Below, piece after piece: positions 11,650 through 24,355 of a stretch of DNA of 64,000 nucleotides (position 1 is the stretch's first letter; each line of letters begins with the position of its first letter). The DNA comes from Guadua angustifolia (Eukaryota > Streptophyta > Magnoliopsida > Poales > Poaceae), in assembly GCA_036346375.1 (NCBI GenBank), contig JAYEVE010000168.1, forward strand, positions 22,424 through 86,423, read 5' to 3'. Under the pieces are notes generated by a model. The model ran no database searches, was not told the DNA's origin, and was given only the letters and a program-made list of their open reading frames with translations. A program made the position numbers and the translations under genes.

Positions 11650-12800
11650 CAACATGCATCAAAACCATGCACAAAAAATTTCTAAATTTCCTAACATGGT
11701 TTAGGCTATTTTTCATTCGAATCAAACTTGCCGGTCAGTGTTTTCTCGGGGCAGTAGCAATGTTTCAATTTTTTAAAATTCAGAGAGTTATATCATCATC
11801 TAAAAATTTTATGAAAATATTATTTATGCATCATAGAAATTTAAAAAAAATCTAAATTTTCTAACATGGTTTATACCATTTTTCATTTGGATCAAAGTTG
11901 CCGGTCAGTGTTTTCTCGGGGCAGCAGCAATGTTTCAATTTTTAAAAATACAGAGAGTTATATCATCATCTAAAAATTTTATTAAAATATTATTAAGGCA
12001 TCATAACCATGCATAAAAAATTTATAAATTTTCTAACATGGTTTGGACCATTGTTCATTCGAATCAAACTTGCTGGTCAGTGTTTTCATGGGGCAGCAGC
12101 AATGTTTCAATTTTTAAAAATTCAGAGAGTTATATCATCATCTAAAAATTTTATTAAAATATTATTAATGTGTCATAACCATGAATTTTTTTTTATAAAT
12201 TTCCTAACATGGTTTGGACCAATTTTCATTTGGATCAAACTTGCGGTCGATGTTTTCTTGGGGCGATAGCAATGTTTTAATTTTTAAAAATTAGAGTATT
12301 ATATCAATATCTTAAAATTTTATGAAAATATTATTAATGAATAATAACCATGAACAAAAAAAATTTAAATTTTCTAACATGGTTTGGACCATTTTTATTT
12401 GGATCAAATTTGCCGGTTAGTGTTTTCTCGGGGCAGCAGCAATGTTTCAATTTTTAAGAATTCATAGAGTTATATAATCATTTTAAAATTTTATGAAAAT
12501 ATTATTAATGCATAATAACCATGCACAAAAAAATTTATAAATTTCATAACATGGTTTGGACCATTTTTCATTCGGATCAAACTTACTGGTCAGTGTTTTC
12601 TCGGGGTAGTAGTAATGTTTCAATTTTTAAAAATTCCTCTGACTTGATAATAATCTGAAATTTTTATGGGAACATAATTTATGCATCAAGAGCCTCTAAA
12701 ATAAATTTAAAATATTTTCACATAGTTTGAACTATTTTTTGTTCCGTTCAATTTCGCTAAAATTTCGGATTTTTGGCCAAACTTTGGGTGTTCTTCGATT
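11650..12800. repeat. Tandem array, about 171-bp unit, seven copies
   Basis: The anchor AACATGGTTT recurs at 11693, 11863, 12035, 12206, 12376 and 12548, with a degenerate version near 12718. Spacings are 170-172 bp. Each unit also carries TCATTCGAATCAAACTTGC, GTCAGTGTTTTCTCGGGGCAG and an AATGTTTCAATTTTTAAAAA stretch. Short open frames inside differ between units and are not genes. The array sits where copy D loses its 3' portion. Confidence 0.9.
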
Positions 12801-13590
12801 GCAAACAGAATGGTTTTGAATTTTGGTTATTTTATTTTGGCCAAGATTTGTCCAAAATACCATTGTATGCACTACTAAATCTTTCATATCCTGGTAGCAC
12901 TACACTAACGTTACAATATTCATAATAATATTTCGCTAACATTACACCATTATTTATGCCATTTATAATTATTTTATGTGCTGCTATATACACTATTATT
13001 GTCATTACCTACACAAATACCATTATTTCATGTCCCATTAATTCCAATAAAATCACGCCAAGTTCCAGCTATTATTATTTCATGAACTATTTATTACATC
13101 AACATAGTCATTTATCATACTACTATTTCAACTAACATTATATTGACTATTTCAACTAACATTATATTGATCATGTCCTATTTCATCTGATAACTCATTA
13201 CACTAATCTTGTCATATCATAAAATACTATTTATACAATTATCGTCGTTTCATATACTGCTAGTTGTGACAATACAGAGATTTCTTGTACTACAACTTAC
13301 ATTAATTGCTTACTAATTATGCTAATATTACACTTATTATACTAATACTCTCAAAGATTTCATACTAACTTTTCTGAAGCTGTGCTGAAGATTACTAAAG
13401 CCCGAACAACATACAAAATAATCTTCGTAAACAATACCTGCAAAATAAGAATCCCGAATCAAATACTACCAAACAATGTTTATCTAAAAATAAATGCCAC
13501 CAAATTATAAACACCGACTAAATTCCTCCGGATATTTGATTTCAAATTTTCATTACTACTTTTTTCTCCACCCTTCTTTTCCCCGCATGT
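12801..13590. other. AT-rich sequence without a recognisable gene
   Basis: AT-rich text with repeated ACATTA/CACTATTA-type words. GTAGCACTACACTAACG near 12893 resembles a CACTA end only superficially. No long open frame and no clear repeat boundary is seen. Confidence 0.4.
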
Positions 13591-15083
13591 TGTAACATCC
13601 TAAAAATTTAAAAATAGGAAAAATAAAAATTTTGAGTTTAAAAATGGAATTGAATGAAAATTTTAAATTGAAATCAAAATTTTGATTTAAAATAATAGCT
13701 TTCCTCATTTTCTTTGCATTTTAATCTTAAGAAAAGTATAAATTGTAATACTAAAACTTTTCTCCCAAAGAAAACAAACTATAAGAATAAAATTGAAATG
13801 TGATGTTAGTTTGAAATGTTCATTTCCTGATTTTTCTTGAATTATTGAATTTTCTTGAGCTTTTGTTTTTAAAAGAAAAACCCAATAAAGCGAAATGGTA
13901 AAATGGTAAAAGTAAAAAGGTAAAAACATAAAATCAACAAAAATCTGCAAAACACATAATAAAATATCAGAGCACTCCAGGTCCCTAATCATGTCAGTTG
14001 AGATATTCTAAACCATTAAAATGTAAGAAAAGACAAATGTAATTATAAGATAAGATGTCAATCTTGATGTTGTCAGATTTATGTAGAAATCTCCATGGCT
14101 TTTCTGAATCCAAGATTTTTACCATGCTGACACCAACTTGATATCTACCTCTGGTAAAAATATAAAAAAAATTAAAACTTACATTTGAAACCTTTAAAAA
14201 TCAAAAATGGAAAGTAAATAAATCAGTAAATAGCAATGTCAGATTTTTATAATTTAAATAATTAATAAGAAAATGTGAAAATTTTACAAAAGATAAATAT
14301 TGTTATTATTTATCTCTATAAAAATATACATAAAATATAAACTAATTTTTAATCTTAAATTAAATAAAAATAAGAAACTAGAAAATTAGACAGCATGCAT
14401 TGTCAGAATTATTTAAATTTTTATGTAAATAATTTTAATCTGAAATTTTAACTGGAGATTTATATTTACCTTGCCAACATCTTTAAAAAGTATTATAAAA
14501 TTTTGAGTTGGTTCACTATCTGAATCTTGCGGATCAAACCGGTCCTATCTAGAACATTTCTTGCGTTGTCTCATTTCTGCGACTTGCAGGTGGGACCGCT
14601 GCAACAGCTGTTCCCTGCCGACCTCCTTGCTGCTAACGTGACCCTACATGTCACCCATCTCTCTCGTTCCTTCTCCCTTCTTCCTCTCTCTCTAGCTCTC
14701 TGCTCTCTTACTCCCGCACGCAACCAGCTCACTGGTGAACCGCCTCCGTTCCTTGTCTCCTTCCCGCTGCAATTGCGTCGCCTGAGACTGTGGCTCTGAC
14801 AGGTTGCTGCCATGGTATCATCTTGGTTGTTGTGCCCTTGCTGTGTCCTAAAATCTCGCAAACTCCGTAGTAATTGATCACAAAAGCGCGCATGACGAGA
14901 TTATCTGATGATTTTCCTACCACGAGACGAAGTCGTGACGATGGGCCATGGCTTAGCTCACCTGCACCCCTGCTAGAACCCTGCCACGATAAACATTTCA
15001 AGCATTTTCTCTAGCACGACAGTGATTTGTGGCACCGCCTCAGTAACTCCCTTTCAAACCCTGTTCTCGCCGCCTCATTTGCT

Positions 15084-15093
15084 TATTTAAGCT
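15084..15093 (+). promoter_or_regulatory. Possible TATA box of LTR copy H
   Basis: TTATTTAAGC lies in the GC-rich leader. A matching CTTATTTAAGC occurs at a similar place in the related LTR piece near 60072. Assignment as a core promoter rests on position only. Confidence 0.35.
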
Positions 15094-17142
15094 CCACAAC
15101 ACCTCTTCCAGTACATCATACTCCCCTCAGCCTGCCACATCCAAAACTCTGCACGACCACCACCTCCTTCTCCAAAACCGGTGAAGTCCAGTGAGAAAGG
15201 AAATAGCCCAATCAGCCATTCCGGTGAACTAAATCCTAATCAGCTCAACCAATAGCTTCATCATAGCGCCCAGTACTCATCTCCACCCTCAATTGAAGCC
15301 CTTCCTCTCCGACGAGCCGCCACACCGAGCAGCTTCTTCCGCCGCCGCGCACACATGGTGAGAGCCCGAATCCTTCATGTATTCTTTTGGCAAAAAAGTA
15401 GCAAAATGGAATCTAGGAAACCCACTGATGCTTACCATGGTGAAAATGAGTGATAAAACCCCTTCGCCTTGCTCTGCCGCCGGCCAGCCATGGCTTCCAC
15501 CGCATGGCTTCGGTGGCGCACCGTTTTTCCATGTCACCGACCACCAAAAAGATCACCCCAGTGTGCGCACAAGCATGCTGAAGCTTAGGGTGGAACCCAT
15601 TCCATGTATCCGGTTGTGGTTCACACGGCCGAGAAACCGATGCTCTGTTCTTCCCATTTGCCAAAGGTCCCCTTGTCGGGTTGCACGCGAGAGCGATCTC
15701 ATTGAATGGGCCCGATCAGATTAGTGCCTCGGCCGAGCTCGAGCCTCGCGCATCGCGGGCCTGTTGCTGTCGTGAGAACCCAACCACGACCAAAAAGGAA
15801 AGTGCAAACCCAATTAGAAAACATACTTTCCTTTTTTAGCAAATTTCCTATTTTTCAGAAATTTCCAATCCCTAGCATATTCAATTGCTCATATCCTTTA
15901 CGTTTCAAATCAAAATCTGATGAAATAAAATTCTATATTCATATAAAATCATGAAGATTTATAATATGCAAAATTTTTTTGAAGTTGAACTCTGTTTAAA
16001 TTTTTAATTTAAATTTAAAAAGAGGTTCAAAATATACTATACATAGAATTTTTACAAATGAATTCCAAATTAAATAAAATAAATTTTGTTAGACTCCTTG
16101 TATCCTTAGAAACCTGAATATGTAATAATACTTAGGGTTCACTATAGGAAATATTGAATTGTTGTGTGTAGTAATTAAATAGTTCAATATTAATCCAAAT
16201 GATTTTAGTCTCTTAAATTTGAAATGATAAAAATAAAATAATTCACATGTGCTCCTGAGACCCTAATAAAGACATTTGTTCAGAAATACTTAATTTTCAA
16301 ATTTTATTTGAATTATTTGAAGACAAAGATCAAATAAACCCTCATATAGTACTATTACAAATATACAAACTATAATTCTATAAATCATGAATGAAATTAT
16401 AAAATGTTACCTGAGATCATGAGTATTCCAGTTATGTAAAAATATTTAGATTTGAATTTAGTTTGATTTAGATTTGAAAATAGATTGTACTTCAATATAT
16501 GGAAATCGAATAAGTTGCAACTAGTGCAAATAAACTTAAATAATAGTAAAACTAATTCTTAGATCTTAGTAATATAACAATACTATTTATGCAAAAATAT
16601 TTCATATTTTCTTAAAGTCTGAATCAAGTTTGTAGTTCATCTTTCTTAAATAAATGCACAAGATTAATATATAATCCATAATTAAGTGCCAATATAATCC
16701 AAAAATTTTTTGTAGGACTTAGGTTAAATAAACTTGATGCAATGATTGTATTTGGCTTAATAAAATATGGATCTTAAAATAGCAATAACTTCTTTATATA
16801 AAAGATTAATGTATGTATATCTACAATCAATAGGAAATAATACAAATAAAACTAATTCATATATGCTCTTATAACTCAAGACTATCCTATTATATAAAAA
16901 GTAATTCTGTTTCAATCTGCCTTGCATCTGATCCCATCAAAAGCATAACCCTGCACTGATATGAACCCTAAAATCCGCAACATAGCTAAATAAACTTAAG
17001 TAATAAGAAAACAATGATTAAAATATTTGTATCACCATAACCTTCTTGAAAATCATGAATAAATATATAACCAAGAACTCAACAGGTTTAACATATTCAA
17101 AACTAACTCTTATAGAAAGTTAATTAAGGAATAAGTACTATT

Positions 17143-17145
<3 letters not shown>

Positions 17146-17189
<44 letters not shown>
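17146..17189. repeat. (AT)22 microsatellite
   Basis: Forty-four bases of uninterrupted AT dinucleotide lie inside the second AT-rich stretch of LTR copy H. Confidence 0.95.
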
Positions 17190-17191
<2 letters not shown>

Positions 17192-17386
17192 TACAACAAA
17201 GTGACTAATGTTTAATCCTATTAATCTAAACAATTTTTGCATCTTGAATTTGATATTATAAATATAAAAGTACATAATTTTAGCATCTTGAATCCGTAAA
17301 ATAAGGAAATGAATTCATAAAACAAGAAACAGTATCATTGCTAACTATATAAAATCGATTAGAATCCAAATACGTAAAATCATAAG

Positions 17387-20300
17387 AACCCTGTAACACC
17401 CTGGAGCTCAAATGCGCCACGAATGCTACCAACACTCTAAACTATTAAGATCGGCTTAGAAACTAAGCCACCGAAATTCACAAAATTTCTAAGCATGACC
17501 TCTCTAGAAAGTAGGACATCCACTCAAAGCAGATGAAACAAATGCAATTATATGATATCATGCTAGCAGTGTCCTTAGTTAACCAAACACACATCCCATA
17601 AAAATTAATAACTCCACCACATAAATTATTACGGAGACAGGAACTTATTAAACATAACCGCAAACAACCTTTACAAGAATTTTGCGCGAGCTAGTAAGAA
17701 CAGAACTATAATTGATATGATGGCATGGTGATGATGCAAACGTGAATGTGCTACTACCCCCATCCATGCATGCCGCTTCAAAACACCTACAAACATTAAA
17801 TAACAAGCGTGAGTTCAAACTCAAAGAAAGTACACGAGAATAATAATAAACCCAATTTATCGCAAGTAAAACAAGAACTTAACCAAAAGAGCAAGTAATG
17901 CAAATAAAACAATATCCGGACAATAAGCATTCATACCCATTTAAAACAATAACTTGACTATATCAAAATTACCGCAATCAAGTCATCAACTTGGTAATAA
18001 ACCCATTCCACGCCAAAGAAGCATTACTTATTCTAAATCACAACGCCTCCCGACTCAACTACCCCTTGCTGCAACTCAAATCATTTTCATCAATTGCATT
18101 TGAGTTCAAAACTCGACTTCACTCCACGGTAATCATACAACATACTTAACAAGGCAAAAGAAATCGCTTAATTCATCAAATTCAATTCAATCCCCCTTTT
18201 GGGTTGAGTCCACGACTCTCTTCAATTACCATAATCACAATCCATATGACACACCATTTACCACAACACTCATTATTAACGATGCAATGCACATGAATGC
18301 TCATTGCCATGCACGATATAAATCGCCGAAAGTGCCCACCCGCGGTGTGCACCCTACTCTTATCGTCTCGCTCCCATTCACCTCGATGAATGGGACTACG
18401 AGGTAGGACTTTCGTGTTCACTACGTGTGAACACAGAGGCCCGTGATCAAGATGGGTCGCCTCTTCCATTATGTATGCACAAATGCAATTTTCATGAATG
18501 AGATGCAACTTTTCATTCAATGCCAACACTAACATACCATAACCACATACATACACATAGCCAAAATTCTCACATTCATAACCATAAACACACACAGAGA
18601 CATAAACATAGCCCAATTTCTCACATTCATAAGTCACTAGCGATACTAGTATAATCAGATTCAACCATAAGACATGGCAACTTATAACAACGTTTACGTA
18701 ATGCAACTACATCCTCGACCCACCGAGCCATATTCACACAATACACTTGCGGTTAAATACTGTGATATACTAACTTTATAAGCGACTTAATCGTTAGAAC
18801 CAACTCATGATAGTCCCAATCACTCGAACAATATACTCACTATAATCAACCTCACTAAAAACTTCGGTCTCAATTAGGGTTCATCTAATTAACAGAGCAA
18901 CAATTAAATTAAGGAGCATCACATATGAACACACCTCCACACTCAATAACACGGTGTACTTGCATACATTCCCTTAACCTTTTAAGCATCATAAACATTT
19001 TCATAAAACGAAGCACTTTCTAGTTATATCCAAGCAAAGCTTACCTCTTGCGTGATTCATCGAAAATTACATACGCTAAGAGCAACCAATCGATTAATCC
19101 TCCTAGCCACAATCTAGGGAATGCACTTACCTTTTACCGATCGAAGAATGGAGTGGCATTTGGAATCTTAGCGCTCACATGGCTTCGAGATTAAAGAAAG
19201 CCCGAATTTAGAACACATACACATAATATAACTTAAGACAACAAACCACCTAAATTGGCTAACAACTCAATACACATGGTCTACTTTCAATAAGCTCAAA
19301 TGAGATTCAATCATCTTAAGTATGAAATTCAAGAGCAAGCACTCATAGGATGCATGATTAACACTTAGCTTAGTGATTGAAGCATTTATAGCAACCATAA
19401 GGATATCAAAATTTAGCATGATAGCAAGATCCCAATTCTCCAGTTCACTTTGCGGGCAGCAGTTCATGGCTTTAGATTGTGTTTGCAAGAAAAGAAGTCA
19501 TGCTCAACCCAAAGAAGTAAAAGAATTAAATGAACTCAAGATTTATTTAAGCACAATTGCCTAAATCCACCAACCTGGGCATGCTTTTGTAAATCATATA
19601 GTAAACTCAAGATTGATACACATACATTTGGCAATGATTCACTACCCAACCCATACATACGATAATTTAGCTAACTTCCTTTATTAAAATGTTTTGCACT
19701 ACAAAGTCAGTCAATGGCGGTGCATGCAAAACAATCTTAACTACTCATGTGTGTGTGCTACTTTCTAACCCTAAAAGGAAAAGCATCTCTCAATCCAAAT
19801 TGCACTATACACATCTTAGTTACAATAGTTAAGAACTCAAGGCATCTTTTAATCGAGAATTGGCTATTTCAATACATGACCATTCCATAATAAAGGATGC
19901 ATCACACCCATACTCACTGCAAAACAATTTAGGGAGAAAGGAGACCATCACTTCATTCTTCATGGAAAACCTAGCTACACATTTCATCAAACACTTGGTA
20001 TGCATACCAAAACCAACACCGCATTTCAATTTGATCGAAGTTCTCACCACAAGAAACAAGAGGAGAGGGCATTGCTTTGAGCCGCCGCCGAGCCCTACTA
20101 TCTTCAATTTGAATGCCATGGCTTCTGTCGTCTTTGCAGGGGAACGCCAAGCCGAGGGGAGGGCGACGCCGCCTGGGAGAGGCGCAGGGAGAGCACCCAC
20201 AGGGAAGGGGCGCAGGGAACACCCCAGGGGAGGGCACAGGGAAGCATCGGCAGGCAGGGAAGCGAGTCGCCAGAGAGGGAGCGCCAGGAGATCGCCAGGA

Positions 20301-20629
20301 GGAGCGCCAGGAGTCGGCATGGTTGGGAGCTGGGAAGAGCTGTCAGGCGCCATCCAGAAAGAGAGGGCGCAGGGGAGGAATCGCAACCGAGTTGGATGAG
20401 CCAGCACGCAAGGAGCCAAGGCACACGGAGAAAATATCTTGGCCAAGAAACAACGACGACCACAAGAAACAAAGAGGAAGAGGAGAAATCCCAAAATTAC
20501 CCTCTCCAAACCTAAATCTTTAACCCTAACCTTTACTAAACTTTTCTTTAGAATAAATCATTGAATCAAGAAAATGAGAACATCACCGGCCAACAAAACT
20601 GGAAAAACTCTTTGCAGTATTACAAACCC
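17387..20629 (-). mobile_element. Alpha-family solo LTR copy C with its AACCC target duplication
   Basis: The element proper is 17392-20624. It starts TGTAACACC and ends GTATTACA on the plus strand. AACCC stands immediately outside both ends (17387-17391 and 20625-20629), a perfect 5-bp duplication as made by LTR retrotransposon integrase. Its text is the reverse of copy B, including the three hairpins at 18332-18434 and a GC-rich block at 20080-20440. One LTR with one duplication means the internal region and the second LTR were lost by LTR-LTR recombination. The 226-codon minus frame at 19829-20509 is a composition artefact. Confidence 0.92.
18332..18434 (-). other. Three-hairpin cluster in alpha LTR copy C
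   Basis: The stems are GTGCCCACC/GGTGTGCAC at 18332-18352, CCCATTCA/TGAATGGG at 18373-18394, and GTGTTCAC/GTGAACAC at 18414-18434. They match copies A and B in order and spacing. Confidence 0.65.
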
Positions 20630-22023
20630 AAACCACACCTGTTTTCTATGATTTGTTTCTAATTGGATTTTCATCTGATTTCTTTTTGTCCTTATTGAAA
20701 ACTTGTTCTTTGTTATGTTCTTCGTTCGCGATATGTAGAACCCAACGTAACTACTTCCATCGTCGACTACGACTTCAACTTCGTTGAAGACATCAATGAG
20801 CAAGGCAAGCACCTCCATTGACCATGTTGATCCCAATTTTATAAATGGTTTCATTAAATGTTTTATTGCATGCGTATATTCATTAAACTCTGCTATATTG
20901 TGGGTAATGGTAATTATACCCGTAGATTCATGAAACCTTCTTGATAGGTATGTTTTTGTGAACCTTGACAACCCTAGAATTAAGGTTAGACAATATATGA
21001 TGTCAATTTGGGTATATGCGATGGTTAATAATCATGCTTAGCCATGCTTTAAACTTGGGATAAATCATTTGGAAAAATTGATTAAATGAAACTTGGGAAT
21101 ATTGAGACATGATGATGGTTATTGGTATTTTGGTTAAAAATGAAAATAAAATTATGGTTTTGATGTGGGCAATTATTGGCAATAGCCAGAGGTGCATGGA
21201 CTTGCACGTAGTGTAGGGAGAGACTATTGCCTGTGTCGGATTAAGGACCGAACTAATTGTACGTTATATCCAAGTAATTTTCGTACAACCACAAGTGCTG
21301 GTATGGGACAGCCTTAAACCAATTAAGTTATCTAGTTTAACTTTGCACATTGGAAGGCTGGAGTAGTACGAGCTTCTTTAGTGACTGGTTGCTCGGAGGG
21401 GTGCCCACACCGAGGTGTTGGGAGCAACGTTTGCTGATACAACGGTATACGCCATACTATGGATATGCTTAATTATTTATTGTACAGTGATTGTATAAAC
21501 ATTTACACCATAGTACGGGTTTGACGTCACTGGGCTAGTGCAAAATTAACCTAGATAATGTAAAGGTTTTCGTCATGAATATTCTGGCCACATCGCCAAA
21601 GGTGCGTGAAACATGCGGCAAAAAAAGGTCATGACTTATAGGTAAAGTTGTATACCTCTACAGAGTGTAAATCTTTTCGAAAAACCGTTCCCGTGGTCAT
21701 GGGACACTTGGTGCACCTGCATTAGTTAGAAGTTTTGATATTTTCTAAATGGTTTGGCTTGGATACATTTGTTGGAAAGTATTTGTCTCAGATTTGAGTC
21801 ACGTGTTAGCAATGGACGACTCAATGCTCACGTCGTGGAGGACTGTGAGTTGTTACTTATACTTTACCTATTTGTTATTTTTGTACTAGTCAAATTTGCT
21901 TTTATAAATTCCGTTTTGCAATTACTACTTGTTTTACAATTTAAATTGGCTTTATGCAAATTAACCTAGAAGCCTTTCCTTTGAAATAACCTGCATATAT
22001 TATAGGCTTTGCAAAAGTCTTGC

Positions 22024-22041
22024 TGAGTACAAAAGTACTCA
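22024..22041. other. TGAGTAC hairpin near the LTR 3' end (copy H)
   Basis: TGAGTAC AAAA GTACTCA is a perfect 7-bp stem with a 4-base loop. The same stem recurs at 47550-47568, 36054-36073 and 43151-43170 in different LTRs. Confidence 0.7.
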
Positions 22042-22374
22042 CCCTTGCTTATTCGTTGTTTTTAGGTGAAGTTAGCGTACTTCCAGATGACATATATTTT
22101 GACGCAAGATGCGGGGATGTTAACGAGTTTTTCTAGGGATTATGCCTTGTTAGTTGCCTGAGAGTTGGATGGGCACACTACAAGACTTTGATTTTTTCCG
22201 CTGCACTACTCTGAATTGTAAGTTCTTATTGTGTAAATTACTATTATTATTTGTAATAAAGAGTATGGATGTGATATCAATTGTTGTAAATGTGCATACT
22301 AGCTACTGATCCAGGGACTAGTATGCACATGAGATTTCTATTTTTGCATTTATGTAAAAATGGGGGTCGTTACA

Positions 22375-22703
22375 CCTGTCCTCCTTGCGCTCTCGGTTTT
22401 CTTAGCTCCCTCAACAACTCCCGAACTCCCTCACTCTAGCACTGGTTTCTTACACTCACCGACTATCTGATGCAAACCATCGCAGCGGTCGTAATTTATA
22501 GTCGGGGACTGAGGCCATGCGCAGGAGAAGTGAACGCCATGCGATGCTTTCGGCATGCGTACGGGATAGACGGAAGTGATGTCAAGAAAAAACAAACACT
22601 ACTATTACCCGGGGCCGTCTTCGAGAGCTTGACCCGTGCCAACAAAAAGCTATGAGGCGGACATAATTTACTGCATCGGAGGTGCGTGATGAAGAGGGAG
22701 GGT
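22375..22703. other. Unassigned unique-looking sequence
   Basis: Mixed composition following the LTR end. Short open frames exist on both strands, but none has recognisable motifs. Confidence 0.3.
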
Positions 22704-23190
22704 GGGGGGTGGCAGGGGCATTCACGGGAGTGCCTCCCGCCCCCATCCTCATGATCCAAAATTTTTCCGCCCACGCCCCGTTCCCGTCTCGGGAGAAAAT
22801 CCTCCGTCCCCATCCCCGTTCGGGTATCGGGGCCCCGTCGGGGACCCATCCCTGCGAAAATTTCACACAAGAGAAGAGCTATTATAGCCATTTTAACTCT
22901 AAAATCATATTAACAGACAAGGAAAAAAGAATGCATGTATTCATTGAGAATTATGTTGTCCGCTTATGAAAATGTGAATATGATGGGCTAGAGAATATGT
23001 TTGCAATCTAATAACTAAATTGGACTAAACTAAATTTGAATCCCCAACCGGTCCTCATGAAAAAAATTTCGTCCGTCGTCTCCCGCCATCCCGACGGAAT
23101 AATTTTCGTGCTTCATCCATGAGATGATTTCTTCCCATCATCCCCTAATAGAAATTCATGGGGATCGAACGGATCCCCATTGCCACCCCT
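22704..23190. mobile_element. hAT-like non-autonomous element
   Basis: The left end, GGGGGGTGGCAGGGGCATTC, and the complement of the right end, AGGGGTGGCAATGGGGATCC, form imperfect terminal inverted repeats. This GGGGTGGCAATGGG-type end is familiar from grass hAT-derived repeats. The interior repeats GGGGATCC/CCCGTCC phrases (CCCCGTTCCCGTCTCGGG, CCCCATCCCCGTTCGGG). The flanks are G-rich, so an 8-bp target duplication cannot be fixed by eye. Confidence 0.5.
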
Positions 23191-24054
23191 AGGAGGGGGA
23201 CCGGCGGTGCAGCGCCTGAGATTTCACCAAAACGGGGGGGGGGGCACGGGTACAGCGATGTTGGGGAACTGCACCGGGTGAAGCAACGTCCCAAGCGCGC
23301 GACACGGTGGGGCCCACGATAGCAGCAGGCGCGCAGGTGTGTAGCAATCCGGACGCACGACACAGGCAGGAGCAACTCCTCTACGGCGCGGAAAGGTGGG
23401 CTCGGGCGCGAAAAAAATTTGAAAAAATATGCAGCGATCTGGACGTGCGGATTCTGCATCCAAGGGGGCCAAATCTACAAATTTATCTATGCAGAGGCTA
23501 TTTTCAAAAAAAAAGTAACAGGCCAAAACAGTAAAAAAAATTCATCCGATTCTTAGAGAATTCAGAATCTACACAATCAGAACCTGTCCCAAGCTGGGTC
23601 ATTGTTCCTCAGATTTTAGGTCTTTGTAAGTTTTTTCCTCTCTATAAGCATAGAAAAACTTATTGCTGGACTATAAAGCAGCTGTAGCTGGCGACTGTTG
23701 CTTTTCTTGTTATACCATTTGGCAAATTGGCTGCTGCAGCTATAGCTTTTGGGGCGGTGACGACGAGACGGGGCCGCAGAGATGGCGAGGAGGCAGTAGT
23801 TGACTGGGATGGGCGACGAGGTAGAGCGAGAGGGATGTGGATGGAGCGGAGAGGCAGAGCGAGTAAGGTGGGAGGCGATCGAACAAAGCCACGGTTGACA
23901 AACTCCTCTCCAGCAACTATAGCTTTTGGGGGTACTTTTGTTGTGCTTAGCTTTCCAACTGCTTTGTAGCCATACTGTTTGAGGGTCTTTTATCCTAAAA
24001 CTGAAGCACAACCCCCAAATAGCCCCTCAAGCTAGCATCATGCAGGGACACTAG
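23191..24054. other. Unassigned sequence with a partial inverted repeat
   Basis: GCAGCTATAGCTTTTGGGG (23738) and CAGCAACTATAGCTTTTGGGG (23912) are direct near-copies. They stand beside an inverted pair involving AAAGCAGCTGTAGC (23677) and its complement-like GCTTTGTAGCC. A small hAT-type element is possible. No gene is recognised. Confidence 0.3.
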
Positions 24055-24355
24055 TTAAAGCAAGTACAATAACAAAGTCTACTACTTACTCCATCTCTCA
24101 TCCATATCATATAGAGTAAGCATTAATGCCAGTTTATACAATAACTATCTTTAAAGATTGACTTTAAATGATATGCAATAACTATATCTCTTTTTTCTTG
24201 TACATAACTAATCTAACTATGCTCCCGTACAATACTTACTATTAAATAAGAGCCAACTCTCTTCTCTCTCCTCTTTTCTCACTTTTTCACGTAGGACAAA
24301 GCTGATGTGAACATGCTAAGTGTAAGATGAGGTGACCTTATTGTGCATGCCCTTA
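24055..24355. mobile_element. Tourist-like MITE with TTA target duplication
   Basis: TTA at 24055-24057 and 24353-24355 flanks a 295-bp AT-rich body. The ends are AAGCAAGTACAATAAC and the complement of TTATTGTGCATGCCC (GGGCATGCACAATAA), a moderate inverted match around TACAATA/CACAATA. TTA duplication and size fit PIF/Harbinger-derived MITEs. Confidence 0.6.

Larger units (their letters stand above)
13591..22374 (+). mobile_element. Long beta-family LTR, copy H, interrupted by alpha LTR C
   Basis: It starts TGTAACATCCTAAAA and ends GGGGGTCGTTACA. The five bases outside are CATGT on the left and CCTGT on the right, four of five matching, so this may be one insertion about 5.5 kb long without the nested copy. 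Layout: AT-rich start, GC-rich leader (14520-15830) with a TTATTTAAGC TATA-like word near 15084, a second AT-rich stretch (15830-17390), then a 3' part (20625-22374) homologous to the D and E copies. That part includes CTCTACAGAGTGTAAA near 21658 and the TGAGTAC hairpin at 22024-22041. No gag or pol is seen. Confidence 0.6.

Noticed and set aside
19829..20509. 226-codon minus-strand open frame
   Set aside because: Lies in the GC-rich leader of alpha LTR C. Copies A and B do not keep the protein.
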